A stretch of 64,000 nt of DNA from an uncultured Spirochaetaceae bacterium (GTDB lineage: Bacteria; Spirochaetota; Spirochaetia; Sphaerochaetales; Sphaerochaetaceae). Shown here piece by piece: positions 16,512 through 25,064 of this stretch (position 1 is the first letter of the stretch; each line of letters opens with the position of its first letter). The notes beneath the pieces were generated by a model. It worked only from the letters and a program-made list of their open reading frames with translations, was not told the DNA's origin and searched no databases. Location of the stretch: positions 1 to 64,000 of the forward strand of contig CALXKU010000009.1 in NCBI GenBank assembly GCA_944389025.1, read 5' to 3'. The position numbers and the translations under genes are program-made.

Positions 16512-16861
16512 TGGTTGATGCTTTTATACTCTTAGCTGTGATTGTTCTGATGATTTTTGCCGTAAAGGGATCGATAAAACACTTCAAGGGCGAGAGTCCC
16601 TGCTGTCAGAGAGGAGAGCCCGAACAGAGTGCGAAGAAGCTTGACGGGGTCATAATCAAAGAGAAGGATTTCAAGATTGCCGGGATGCGTTGTGCTAACT
16701 GCGCATACAGGGTTGAGAAGGCTATCAACAGGATAGACGGTGTGTCATCCCGTGTTGATTTTCCAAGCGGTACGGCGCATGTAAGCTATTCCTCCCTTGT
16801 AGATGATGATTCTATAATCGAGGCTGTCCGAAGCTCGGGATACGATGTAAAAAAAGCGTAA
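16511..16861 (+). CDS. Membrane-anchored heavy-metal-associated (HMA) domain protein
   Basis: A 116-residue protein with an N-terminal membrane segment (about 4-20), a short linker holding a CC pair (PCCQRG), and a C-terminal HMA domain (about 50-116) with the metal site GMRCANC and the typical ending SSGYDVKKA. HMA domains carry Cu(I) or Zn(II) in chaperones and P-type ATPases. Here it is the last gene of the feo operon, which is unusual, and suggests a metal chaperone at the membrane. GGAGGAGATAGGTG precedes the ATG. A hairpin terminator follows directly. Confidence 0.85.
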   Translation: MVDAFILLAVIVLMIFAVKGSIKHFKGESPCCQRGEPEQSAKKLDGVIIKEKDFKIAGMRCANCAYRVEKAINRIDGVSSRVDFPSGTAHVSYSSLVDDDSIIEAVRSSGYDVKKA

Positions 16862-16870
16862 AGTATTCAT

Positions 16871-16899
16871 GAGGCCCGCTCTGCCGGGTCTCTGATTTT
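16871..16899 (+). terminator. Terminator of the feo operon
   Basis: GAGGCCCG and CGGGTCTC form an 8-bp stem with one G-T pair, followed by TGATTTTTT. Confidence 0.85.
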
Positions 16900-16967
16900 T
16901 TCTTGCCTCCACATCGATATCGTGTAAAACTATTGTCATCTGATATCCTTCAGCTTCAGGGGGGCTT

Positions 16968-17612
16968 ATGAGCTGGCAGAGAAAGACATTCCTGTTCCTT
17001 CTTCTTTTTTTCTTTGTCGTGATACTCGTCTGCTGCGCAGGCTTCTTCTCTGTGATGATGAGATCGGATTCTGAGGCTTTCGGCCCGATGTTCTCTTTCG
17101 TCATGACGCTGGCATTTCTTTCATATGCGGATATCGAACTCATACTGCTGCTCTATGGGGGAAGAAGAAGTCGGGCCTCAGGCATTCCAGCTCTTTTCTT
17201 TCTTGTTGTGCTTTTCTTGATCCTCTTTGTGATGATTCTGTTCTACGGATTATCGATTCAGGAGTATGAGAGCCGACAGTACTCGATTTCATGCGAGGAA
17301 CATGAAGTATCCTCAGCTTTTGAGACAAATAGTTCCAGTGTCACGTTCTACGAGAAAAAGCCTGTTGAGAGTAAAGAAAATATTGAATTCAAGAGCCGTG
17401 AGGTTCCAGTTTCTCAGCTTTCTGAGAATGATGAGGGGGATTATCAGGAATTGCCGGCTATTTTTGCTTATGATGGTCATGAGGAGATTACGGAAGAGTC
17501 AACAGTTCCATCTGCTGCGAATCTCCTGGTAAAAGATGTCTCTCTTTTGAATCGGATTCCGTCAAAACCCCTCATACTCTACACCTTTCCATCCCTTGAA
17601 AAATTCATTTAG
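16968..17612 (+). CDS. Hypothetical protein with three membrane segments
   Basis: A 214-residue protein that I do not recognise. Three hydrophobic segments at about 7-28, 40-62 and 74-95 are followed by a polar, acidic tail of about 115 residues rich in S and E, probably disordered. The ATG follows AGGGGGGC. It stands alone between the feo terminator and the rpsU promoter. The codon use looks like its neighbours. Function unknown. Confidence 0.7.
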   Translation: MSWQRKTFLFLLLFFFVVILVCCAGFFSVMMRSDSEAFGPMFSFVMTLAFLSYADIELILLLYGGRRSRASGIPALFFLVVLFLILFVMILFYGLSIQEYESRQYSISCEEHEVSSAFETNSSSVTFYEKKPVESKENIEFKSREVPVSQLSENDEGDYQELPAIFAYDGHEEITEESTVPSAANLLVKDVSLLNRIPSKPLILYTFPSLEKFI

Positions 17613-17635
17613 TCAATTCCTTTTGGAAGAAGCAG

Positions 17636-17665
17636 TTGACAAGATGTTGTTGAATTCTGCATAAT
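17636..17665 (+). promoter_or_regulatory. Promoter of rpsU
   Basis: TTGACA (17636-17641), 18 bases, CATAAT (17660-17665) preceded by TG, a strong sigma-70 pattern. Confidence 0.8.
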
Positions 17666-17710
17666 CTAAGGGCTAATCCATACCTTGGATGCAGGGAGGT
17701 GAGAGTAGAA

Positions 17711-17920
17711 ATGGCATACGTAAAAGTTGATGATAACGAACCACTAGAGAAGTCAATCAAGCGCTTCAAGAGAATGGTTGAGAAAGAAGGTATCATCCGC
17801 GAATGGAAGAAGAGAGAGTACTACGAGAAACCTTCCACAATCAAGAACAGAAAGAACAAGGCTCTTGCACGCAAGCAGATGAAGAAAGTCAGAAAGATGC
17901 ACCAGAACAAGGGCTATTGA
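17711..17920 (+). CDS. rpsU: 30S ribosomal protein S21
   Basis: A 69-residue basic protein with the S21 pattern: [25 protein letters not shown] near the N-terminus, then [22 protein letters not shown]21 helps the small subunit start translation. The frame opens at a GTG at 17699, but the ATG at 17711 has GGAGGTG at the right distance and gives the usual start MAYV. It has its own promoter and terminator. Confidence 0.96.
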   Translation: MAYVKVDDNEPLEKSIKRFKRMVEKEGIIREWKKREYYEKPSTIKNRKNKALARKQMKKVRKMHQNKGY

Positions 17921-17926
17921 TTTCAG

Positions 17927-17950
17927 GCACCTCAGCTGAGGTGCTTTTTC
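17927..17950 (+). terminator. Terminator of rpsU
   Basis: GCACCTCAGCTGAGGTGC is a perfect 9-bp-arm palindrome followed by five T. Confidence 0.85.
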
Positions 17951-18014
17951 TTTGCCGATTTTATTACTTTTTCCAATTAAAATTTCATTTTTAATAAGTT
18001 TTATTCCTTTAAAT

Positions 18015-18043
18015 TTGACTTATGCGAAATCACATGAGATAAT
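18015..18043 (+). promoter_or_regulatory. Promoter of the serA-serC unit
   Basis: TTGACT (18015-18020), 17 bases, GATAAT (18038-18043). Transcription would begin near 18050, a few bases before the SD AGGAG. Confidence 0.7.
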
Positions 18044-18065
18044 CTACTCAGATAGGAGATAAGAT

Positions 18066-18950
18066 ATGCTCATTCTAATTTCAGACGCATTTGATAAGAG
18101 CCTGCCAGAAAAGCTCAAGGTGTTCGGTGAGGTTACGGAGGATGCATCGCGTCTCAGTGAGGCCGATGTGGTCCTGGTCAGAAGTAAGACAAAGTGTACG
18201 AAGGAGTATATTGATGAGGCGAAAAACCTGAAGCTCATTATCCGTGGTGGTGTTGGCATGGACAACATCGACAAGGCGTACTGTGAGGAGAAGGGGATCA
18301 TCGCGGTTAATACTCCAAAGAGCAGCTCGATTGCGGTTGCGGAGCTTGCATTCGCCCTTATGATCAGTGTTCCGAACAGAATCGTCTACTATGATACGAC
18401 GATGAAGAAGGGGGAATGGAATAAGAAGACGAAGAGAAGCGAGCTTTACGGTAAGACGCTTGCCCTTCTTGGTATGGGTAACATCGCACGTAAGGTTGCT
18501 GAGAGGGCACGAGCATTCGGAATGAACGTCGTCTCCTATGATAAGTATGTAGATCGTTCGGATCTGGCAAGGATGGTAGACTCTGCTGAGGAAGCTGTCA
18601 GGGATGCCGACTACATAAGCATGCATCTGCCTCTGACTGCTGAGACAGAGGGGATTATGAACGCCTCTCTCATTTCAGTCATGACAAAGTCCCCTGTGAT
18701 AATAAACACAGGAAGGGGCAAGTGCGTGAATGAACGCGATATGGCCGATGCCCTCAAGAGCGGAAAGGTTTCCCATTTCTGCACCGATGTCTATTCTGTT
18801 GAGCCCATGCAGGGGGATAGTCCCCTTCTTGAATGTGACAACATAACGCTTACACCGCATGTGGGAGCGAACAGTGTTGAGAATCTCCTGAGAATCGGAG
18901 ACGAGGTTATTGAGACTATTGAAAAGCTTAAGAAGGAGGGAAAAATCTGA
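18066..18950 (+). CDS. serA: D-3-phosphoglycerate dehydrogenase, short form
   Basis: A 294-residue D-2-hydroxyacid dehydrogenase. The NAD site is LGMGNIARKVAERARAFGM (about 137-155), the catalytic Arg lies in NTGRGKCVNE and the His in TPHVGANS. It lacks the C-terminal ACT regulatory domain of long SerA. The direct overlap with serC (ATGA) makes 3-phosphoglycerate the likely substrate, the first step of serine synthesis. An lrp-type gene follows serC. The start follows AGGAG by six bases. Confidence 0.88.
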   Translation: MLILISDAFDKSLPEKLKVFGEVTEDASRLSEADVVLVRSKTKCTKEYIDEAKNLKLIIRGGVGMDNIDKAYCEEKGIIAVNTPKSSSIAVAELAFALMISVPNRIVYYDTTMKKGEWNKKTKRSELYGKTLALLGMGNIARKVAERARAFGMNVVSYDKYVDRSDLARMVDSAEEAVRDADYISMHLPLTAETEGIMNASLISVMTKSPVIINTGRGKCVNERDMADALKSGKVSHFCTDVYSVEPMQGDSPLLECDNITLTPHVGANSVENLLRIGDEVIETIEKLKKEGKI

Positions 18951-20029
18951 TGAGAAAGAAGAATTTCTTCGCAGGTCCATCCGTGCTTCCTGTAGAGGTG
19001 CTGGAAGAGATCAGGGACCAGATAGTCGATTATGAAGGACAGGGGCTTTCGATGATCGAGGCCAGCCATCGTGGCGGAATGTTCGAGGACATGTATGATG
19101 AGTGCCTGTTGAAATTCAGAAAACTCCTGGGTGTGCCGGATGACTACGATGTCTATTTCCTCGGAGGAGGAGCCACTCTGCAGTTCACGATGATTCCGAT
19201 GAACTTCCTTCTCCCTGGTACTGTCGCGGATTATGCTAAGACCGGATCATGGTCGAACAAAGCGGCAAGCGATGCATCAAAAATTGGAAAGGTCAACGCG
19301 TTCTTCGATGACAAGGAGGGGGGCTATACGACTCTTCCTGATCCGAAGAGTATCAAGCCAAGTGAGAATTCAAGCTACCTCTATCTCTGCTCCAATGAGA
19401 CGATAGGGGGAATCGAGTGGCAGGAATTCCCCGACACGGGCTCTGTCCCTCTGATCGCCGATATGTCATCCGATATCCTCTCCCGCCCTGTGGATGTCGC
19501 AAAGTTCGCAATGATTTATGGTGGCGTGCAGAAGAACCTCGGACCAGCGGGTGCCACATTCATAATAATGAGGCATGACATGCTGGAAAGAAGGAATGAG
19601 AACCTGACGGCTTACATGGATTACGCACTTCATGCGAAGAACAAGGGGCTGTACAACACACCTCCAGTATTCTCAATCTGGGGTGTCAAGCTCGTTCTTG
19701 ACTGGGTGGAGAAGAACGGAGGAGCTGAGGGGATGCTCAAGAGGGCTGAAGAAAAGAGCGCTCTGATTTACAGCGTAATTGATTCCTCCTCATTCTTCCG
19801 CTCTCCGGTTGATAAGAGATACAGGAGCCGCATGAACATAGTCTTCCGCCTCCCGACAGAGGAGCTGGAGAAGAAGTTCGTTGCCGAGAGCACAGCCCTT
19901 GGCATGCTTGGCCTCAAGGGGCATAGGAGCGTAGGAGGACTGAGAGCAAGCCTCTATAACGCCCTGCCTTATGAGGACGTTGTTGCACTGAGAGATTTCA
20001 TGGTCGAGTTCGAAAGGAAGAACGGCTGA
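18950..20029 (+). CDS. serC: Phosphoserine aminotransferase
   Basis: A 359-residue PLP aminotransferase that turns 3-phosphohydroxypyruvate and glutamate into phosphoserine. It shows the SerC opening NFFAGPSVLPVEVLEE, the SHRGGMFEDM motif, the PLP lysine in YGGVQKNLGPAG (about residue 195) and the GHRSVGGLRASLYNA ending. Its ATG overlaps the serA stop. A hairpin terminator follows 22 bases after its stop. A serB phosphatase is not in the window. Confidence 0.96.
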   Translation: MRKKNFFAGPSVLPVEVLEEIRDQIVDYEGQGLSMIEASHRGGMFEDMYDECLLKFRKLLGVPDDYDVYFLGGGATLQFTMIPMNFLLPGTVADYAKTGSWSNKAASDASKIGKVNAFFDDKEGGYTTLPDPKSIKPSENSSYLYLCSNETIGGIEWQEFPDTGSVPLIADMSSDILSRPVDVAKFAMIYGGVQKNLGPAGATFIIMRHDMLERRNENLTAYMDYALHAKNKGLYNTPPVFSIWGVKLVLDWVEKNGGAEGMLKRAEEKSALIYSVIDSSSFFRSPVDKRYRSRMNIVFRLPTEELEKKFVAESTALGMLGLKGHRSVGGLRASLYNALPYEDVVALRDFMVEFERKNG

Positions 20030-20050
20030 TCCACTTTCTTTTGGAGGATA

Positions 20051-20077
20051 TGGCAAGCTTCGGCTTGCCAGATTTTT
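20051..20077 (+). terminator. Hairpin between serC and the lrp gene
   Basis: TGGCAAGC-TTCG-GCTTGCCA is a perfect 8-bp stem with a stable TTCG tetraloop, followed by GATTTTT. It has the form of a terminator for serA-serC, but the ATG of the next gene is only three bases after the T run and the only SD (GGAGG, 20043-20047) lies before the hairpin. Confidence 0.75.
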
Positions 20078-20080
20078 AAT

Positions 20081-20533
20081 ATGAAGAAGATTGATGAAAC
20101 TAACAGGCAGATAATCAAACAGCTGGTGGAGGGAAGAAAACCTTTCTCCGCGATTGCTGATGAGCTCAAGATCACTGAGAACACTGTCCGCAGCAGGGTC
20201 AACAAGATGATTGATGACGGGCTGTTGCGGATAACCGGGCTTGTCGATCCAGAGTATCTTCCGGGGCTTCAGGTCATAATAATGGGAGTGAAACTCAAAA
20301 CGCTCGATCTTCAGAGGAAGGCAAGGGAGTTCACAATGCTGCGTGGGGTTATGAGTGCTGCCGTGGTTACGGGAAGATATGACCTGATTGTGCAGATAGA
20401 GATCTGCGAGGATGCGAACCTTTCGCTGCTTGATTTCTTCAAGTATGAACTGGTGAAAATAGAGGGGATACAGGAGGTTGAGACATTTGTCGTCTACAGT
20501 TCTCAGAAACTTCTGATCCCGTATCTTCTCTGA
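20081..20533 (+). CDS. Lrp/AsnC-family transcription regulator
   Basis: A 150-residue protein with an N-terminal winged helix (about 4-55; DETNRQIIKQLVEGRKPFSAIADELKI with the recognition helix TENTVRSRVNKMIDDG) and a C-terminal RAM/ACT-like domain (about 65-145) that binds amino acids. Its place right after serA-serC suggests feedback by serine or a related amino acid, which is inferred. The SD lies before a hairpin (20051-20070), so translation may depend on folding. A long inverted repeat follows the gene and reaches the next promoter. Confidence 0.9.
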   Translation: MKKIDETNRQIIKQLVEGRKPFSAIADELKITENTVRSRVNKMIDDGLLRITGLVDPEYLPGLQVIIMGVKLKTLDLQRKAREFTMLRGVMSAAVVTGRYDLIVQIEICEDANLSLLDFFKYELVKIEGIQEVETFVVYSSQKLLIPYLL

Positions 20534-20562
20534 ATTTTCCAATTTTTTCGCCTTATGTTCAG

Positions 20563-20621
20563 ATGAGGATGGGAAGAAAAGAGTTTTTCATCTAAAAATT
20601 TCTTCCCCCTCATGGTATAAT
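20563..20621 (+). promoter_or_regulatory. Inverted repeat and extended -10 promoter before the DHODH-like gene
   Basis: Arms 20563-20579 (ATGAGGATGGGAAGAAA) and 20599-20613 (TTTCTTCCCCCTCAT) pair over about 15 bases with a small bulge around a 19-base loop. The right arm runs into an extended -10, TGGTATAAT (20613-20621). The repeat may end the lrp transcript or serve as an operator for the Lrp-type protein; there is no clear T run. The -35 is weak, as is usual with an extended -10. Confidence 0.5.
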
Positions 20622-20642
20622 TGCCTAAATAAGGAGATATAT

Positions 20643-21632
20643 ATGCCTGATATCAGTACGGAATATATGGGCTTGAAGCTTAAAAGTCCTGTGATTATGG
20701 CCTCCGGCCCTCTCACAAGCAGCCTTGACTCGCTTAAGAAGGGGGAAGATGCCGGAGCTGGGGCCGTAGTATTGAAATCGATATTTGAGGAACAGATAGA
20801 AAAGGATGCGGGAAGGGATACCCAGAGTAGCGGAGATTACCTCCAGTCATCTGATCATATGGAATATTTCGAGGCAATGGCGAAGGATTACTATGTGGAC
20901 AGATACATGAGTCTTCTTGAGAAGGCGAAAGAGAGCCTCGATATCCCGGTAATCGCTTCGATAAACTGCAAAAGCATAAGTACATGGCTCGATTATGCCG
21001 ATCGTTTCAGATCCTGCAAGGCCGATGCCATAGAGCTGAATTACTTTCCGATTGCCAGCAATGCGGAAATAAGCGGAGACAAAGTGGATAAGGCCCTTTT
21101 CGATTTCGTTAAGAGCGCACGTAGCAGGATTGGAGGAAGGCTCTCAATCAAGATCGGTTCATTCTACTCATCGCTATCAAACGTGATAAGAAGAATTGAT
21201 GAGGCCGGGCTTGAGGGAATAGTCCTCTTTAACAGGCCGTTCAGACCAGATATCGATCTGGAGAGGCTGGAGATAAAGAGCTCAAGTCCTCTTAGCAGCC
21301 CCAATGAATATGGCATGAGCCTGAGATGGACAGCCCTGATGAGCGGCGAGATAAAAGCTGATATCGCAGCTAATACCGGCATTCATGATAAAAATGCCCT
21401 GATAAAGATGCTTCTTGCGGGTGCCAAGGCGGTAGAGATCTGCTCTGCAATCATGGAAAAAGGCTATGGCGTTATCACGGAAATGAACAGCGGTCTCTCC
21501 TCGTTCATGGAAGAGAAGGGGTATGGCAGACTGAAGGATTTCATTGGTCTCCTTGCTGAGGAGAACTATGAGAGGGGGGATGCATGGGAGCGCGTGCAGT
21601 TCCTCAGAACAATAGGGCCGGTAACTGAATGA
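20643..21632 (+). CDS. Dihydroorotate dehydrogenase-like flavoprotein
   Basis: A 329-residue TIM-barrel protein of the dihydroorotate dehydrogenase-like group: LKLKSPVIMASGPLTSS at the N-terminus, IPVIASINC, ELNYFP, LSIKIGSFYSS with the FMN-contacting Lys, and AANTGIHDKNALIKMLLAGAKAVEICSAI at the phosphate site. The usual active-site N-x-S/C-C-P segment is altered (ELNYFPIAS), so oxidation of dihydroorotate is doubtful and the substrate is unknown. The start follows AAGGAG. It overlaps the acyltransferase gene by four bases. Confidence 0.8.
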   Translation: MPDISTEYMGLKLKSPVIMASGPLTSSLDSLKKGEDAGAGAVVLKSIFEEQIEKDAGRDTQSSGDYLQSSDHMEYFEAMAKDYYVDRYMSLLEKAKESLDIPVIASINCKSISTWLDYADRFRSCKADAIELNYFPIASNAEISGDKVDKALFDFVKSARSRIGGRLSIKIGSFYSSLSNVIRRIDEAGLEGIVLFNRPFRPDIDLERLEIKSSSPLSSPNEYGMSLRWTALMSGEIKADIAANTGIHDKNALIKMLLAGAKAVEICSAIMEKGYGVITEMNSGLSSFMEEKGYGRLKDFIGLLAEENYERGDAWERVQFLRTIGPVTE

Positions 21633-22759
21633 AAGACAGAAAGGAAAAATACGGAGATATAACACCTTTCTTCGGAAAGGATTTTGATGACGCGTTTGCC
21701 CGCTTTCTCTCTCAGACGGACAAGATCTCTTCTTTTGCCAACTCGTTCGTACCTGAGGGGGAGGATGGCAAGAGGGTTCTTCTCAATTACATTGCAAGTG
21801 TAAAGGATAATATTCACAGCTATTCGGATTTCATAAAGCTTCTCACCATGGGCATATTCGTTCCCGCCGTTTTAAAGAGTACCTCGGATGGTTATTCTGA
21901 AAGTGGTGCGGAAAAGCTCGAGCAGGACAAGGCCTATCTTTTCATCTCCAATCATCGCGATATCGTGCTTGACTGCACCATGATCGACTATGGCCTTTTC
22001 AGAAATGGTAAGCAGGTGTGCCAGATGGCGTTTGGTGACAACCTTATAGCTAATCCTTTCATTGGGGATCTTCTGAGGCTCAATGGTGGCATAATCGTCA
22101 AGAGGAACCTCCCTATGAGGGAGAAATACCTTGAGACTATCAGGCTCAGCGAGTATTTCGTCGATACGATCAAGGAAGACAATTGCTCGATCTGGGTTGC
22201 CCAGAAGAGCGGACGAAGCAAGGATGGCATAGATGAGACCCATCCTGCGATTATAAAGATGCTGTATCTTTCGAAGAAGCATTCGGGAATAAGTTTCTGC
22301 GACCTGATAAACGATTTGAGAATCGTTCCTGTGAGCGTATCTTACCAGTACAACCCGAATGATATCAACATGGGGCGTGAGGAGGTCATAACGCTCAGAG
22401 ACGGAAATTACAGTAAGAAAAAGTATGAGGATACGATTTCCATGATGAAGGGTATCAGGGGCTATAAGGGAAAGATCCACGTAGCTTTCGGAACCCCTCT
22501 TGAGGGGGTCTTCGAGCGTCCTGAGGACGTTGCCCGTGAGATTGACAGGCAGATACACCTTAGCTATATGCTATGGGATACCAACTACTATGCCTACGAT
22601 CTGATGGAAGGAGGATCGCGTTTCAAAGATAAATACTCGTCTTTCGATACCGCAAGCTTTGATTCCCGTTTAGCCCACCTAAGTGACGATGTGCGATCCT
22701 TTGTCCTTAACAGCTATGCCAATCCCGTACGCGAGGCTCTTAAAGAAAAAGAGCTATGA
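21629..22759 (+). CDS. PlsC-type glycerophospholipid acyltransferase
   Basis: A 376-residue protein with the acyltransferase block I NHRDIVLD (H-x4-D, about residues 109-116), a glycerol-phosphate binding block GGIIVKRN, and IVPVSVSYQY, with about 100 extra N-terminal residues compared with short PlsC. The length and GGIIVKRN motif are closer to the PlsB/1-acyltransferase-like group. It probably adds an acyl chain to a glycerophosphate lipid at the inner membrane. Its start overlaps the DHODH-like stop and its stop overlaps the lipoprotein start, so the three form one operon. Confidence 0.8.
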   Translation: MKDRKEKYGDITPFFGKDFDDAFARFLSQTDKISSFANSFVPEGEDGKRVLLNYIASVKDNIHSYSDFIKLLTMGIFVPAVLKSTSDGYSESGAEKLEQDKAYLFISNHRDIVLDCTMIDYGLFRNGKQVCQMAFGDNLIANPFIGDLLRLNGGIIVKRNLPMREKYLETIRLSEYFVDTIKEDNCSIWVAQKSGRSKDGIDETHPAIIKMLYLSKKHSGISFCDLINDLRIVPVSVSYQYNPNDINMGREEVITLRDGNYSKKKYEDTISMMKGIRGYKGKIHVAFGTPLEGVFERPEDVAREIDRQIHLSYMLWDTNYYAYDLMEGGSRFKDKYSSFDTASFDSRLAHLSDDVRSFVLNSYANPVREALKEKEL

Positions 22760-23259
22760 GAAAGCTTCTAATAATCGCACTTTCGATCCTGCTCTTTTCC
22801 TGTGAGAAGAGCGGGTTTGATTTCTCTTCTCCAGCTCTCTTCCTGGAGCAGAGGAACAGTGTGGAACGCCTCAGCTTCCGTGTTAGCCTTGATGATGAGC
22901 AAAGTTCCTATTTTGCTACAATCGCATCTCCTGACGGTCTTCTAAGATGGCAGGGAAACCTTGAAAAGGGGGATGATGATGCATACTCACTCACCCTTGA
23001 AATAACCCCTGAGGCCTCTTTCATCCCCGGTGAGTACACATTCGAAATCTACAGCTCTGGCGGGGTGGAAAAGAGTGGGAGCGTGAGCTTTCTGAGGGAG
23101 AAATTCTCCGTATCCCTTGAAAATGGCACTCTTGGCGGCTCTATGGAAGGCTCGGGAGTGATAGGGGAGCGGAGCGTTGTGATAGGCTCTGTGGCAAGCG
23201 AGGGGGAAATTCTTCACTATACAGATCAGTATTTCAATGAATACGAGGTCGTTCTCTAG
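22756..23259 (+). CDS. Hypothetical lipoprotein
   Basis: A 167-residue protein. Its signal MRKLLIIALSILLFSC ends in a lipobox with Cys16. The mature part is mostly predicted beta-strand (LSFRVSLDDEQSSYFATI, GEYTFEIYSSGG) and looks like a small beta-sandwich. No family recognised. It overlaps the acyltransferase stop by four bases and converges with mutL, two bases apart. Confidence 0.7.
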   Translation: MRKLLIIALSILLFSCEKSGFDFSSPALFLEQRNSVERLSFRVSLDDEQSSYFATIASPDGLLRWQGNLEKGDDDAYSLTLEITPEASFIPGEYTFEIYSSGGVEKSGSVSFLREKFSVSLENGTLGGSMEGSGVIGERSVVIGSVASEGEILHYTDQYFNEYEVVL

Positions 23260-23261
23260 TT

Positions 23262-25064
23262 CTACTTTGTCCGCCCGACCATCTCCCTGAGTTCTTTTTC
23301 CTTAAGTCTTATCAGGAATGTTCTTCCATGTGGGCATGCCGGCTCTTCCATCATGAATACCTTTTCGAGGATCGCCTCCGCACTGTAGCGGTCTAGCCTG
23401 TCACCGGCCTTGACGGCAGCCTTGCACGCTATGATTGCGAAAACATTGCTCTCAAGCTCTTTCTCGTCCCCTGTGTTGAGGGCGATGAAAGACGAGACCT
23501 CTCTTTCAATATCCCTGGCTACGGAAGGAAGAGCGGTTATGAACCATTTGTCACCTTTTTTCTCAAGCATTATTCCAAGACGGCCGTAGATGGATGAGTT
23601 TTTGTCGAGGAAGCGGACGACATCATCCTCCGCATCAATCTCGATCGGTATGAGCAGTGGTTGCACAGTCTTTTTGCTTATAAGCTCATCATATATGATC
23701 CTCTCATGTGCGGCATGCTGGTCTACAAAATAAAGCTCACCTTCCTTCTCTGCTATCAGAAAGAGGTTGAAGGCCTGTCCGACATATCTGAACTTTGGTC
23801 CGCTCTCCTCATTCTCGAACTCTTTGTTCTTCTCATTCTCCTCAGCCAGCCGTCTCCTCTCTTCCCTTTCCCTTCTTATCTCTTTTGCTTTTTCAATCCA
23901 TGCCCTGTCCTGAGGACGCTCAACGGCATCATAACCCCTCTTTGCTTCCCCCGTTCTGTCTGAATGGAGACTGTAGTGCCCTTGGCTCTGGAAAAAGGGT
24001 TTTCTCATCTCTTCAACCTTTTCATCGCCATTGAAAAGGGAAGGCGTCTCCTCCGCTTTTATTTCCGGAATCTTTCTTTCTATCCCGTTCTTCAAAAGGA
24101 GTACGATCGCATGATGGATATCCTTCAGGTTTCTGAGTTTGACTTCCCTCTTCGCTGGGTGGATATTGAAATCGACGAGTTCAGGATTATCGTTTATAAA
24201 TACGGCAGCATAGGGGAATGAACCTCCGGGAAGAAGTTCACCATAGCCGTAAGTAACGGCTTGAGTGAGGCTGAATTCCTCCACTGGACGGCCGTTCACA
24301 TAGATTCTTATCTCTTTCCTGTCGCTTCTGAAACGCGCACTGGTGGTTGCGATTATATCGAGAGAGAACTCATCATCATGCCCTTTAAGGTGCATTACAT
24401 CGGCATCTGCGATTCCCATCGGACGATAGAACATCATCACCCTTTCTTTAAGGCTTTCAGCTTTATCGAAGTTTAGTTTCAGAGCTCCGTCGGAGTAGAA
24501 TTTGAAAGATACAGCCGGATTTGAAAGGGACCTTGAGAGTACGAGGTTCCTACAGCTCTGAGCCTCGCTCTGAGGGCGTTTAAGGAAGTTTCTGCGTGCA
24601 GGGATGTCCATGAAAAGGTTCTCTGCCTCTATTATCGTACCACGGCTTATTGCGGCCTTCTCTATTATCCCGCGCTCCCCGTTGTCTATCACGATCCTGT
24701 TTCCAGAGCCCTCATCCCTGTCGAAAGATGTTATGCTGAGCCTTGTAACCGATGCTATGGAGTAGAGGGCCTCACCGCGGAAACCGAGTGTCTTTATGTT
24801 ATAAAGATCATCCTCCTTTTCAATCTTGCTTGTGGCATGCCTGGTTGCAATTACGGCGAGATCATCCCTTGTAATGCCTTTACCGTTATCACTTACCTTG
24901 ACACGGTCTATTCCACCATTTTCAATCTCGATGACGATTTCATCCGCACCCGCATCAAGTGCGTTATCAAGAAGTTCGCGCAGAATGCTTTCCGGCCTCT
25001 CTATGACCTCTCCCGCCGCTATACGTGCGGCAACTCGTGATGACAGCTGGTTTATGTTTCTCAT
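23262..25064 (-). CDS. mutL: DNA mismatch repair protein MutL
   Basis: A 600-residue MutL. The GHKL ATPase has ELLDNALDAGAD, DNGKGI, RHATSKI and GFRGEALYSI; the C-terminal dimer domain has the endonuclease-like metal site DQHAAHERIIYDEL (with D in place of the last E), ACKAAVKAGD and CPHGR. It therefore probably nicks DNA itself, as in organisms without MutH. A charged linker rich in R, E and K lies at about 365-415. Its ATG overlaps the stop of the envelope protein gene upstream (TGATG), so the two are cotranscribed. Confidence 0.95.
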   Translation of the reverse strand: MRNINQLSSRVAARIAAGEVIERPESILRELLDNALDAGADEIVIEIENGGIDRVKVSDNGKGITRDDLAVIATRHATSKIEKEDDLYNIKTLGFRGEALYSIASVTRLSITSFDRDEGSGNRIVIDNGERGIIEKAAISRGTIIEAENLFMDIPARRNFLKRPQSEAQSCRNLVLSRSLSNPAVSFKFYSDGALKLNFDKAESLKERVMMFYRPMGIADADVMHLKGHDDEFSLDIIATTSARFRSDRKEIRIYVNGRPVEEFSLTQAVTYGYGELLPGGSFPYAAVFINDNPELVDFNIHPAKREVKLRNLKDIHHAIVLLLKNGIERKIPEIKAEETPSLFNGDEKVEEMRKPFFQSQGHYSLHSDRTGEAKRGYDAVERPQDRAWIEKAKEIRREREERRRLAEENEKNKEFENEESGPKFRYVGQAFNLFLIAEKEGELYFVDQHAAHERIIYDELISKKTVQPLLIPIEIDAEDDVVRFLDKNSSIYGRLGIMLEKKGDKWFITALPSVARDIEREVSSFIALNTGDEKELESNVFAIIACKAAVKAGDRLDRYSAEAILEKVFMMEEPACPHGRTFLIRLKEKELREMVGRTK

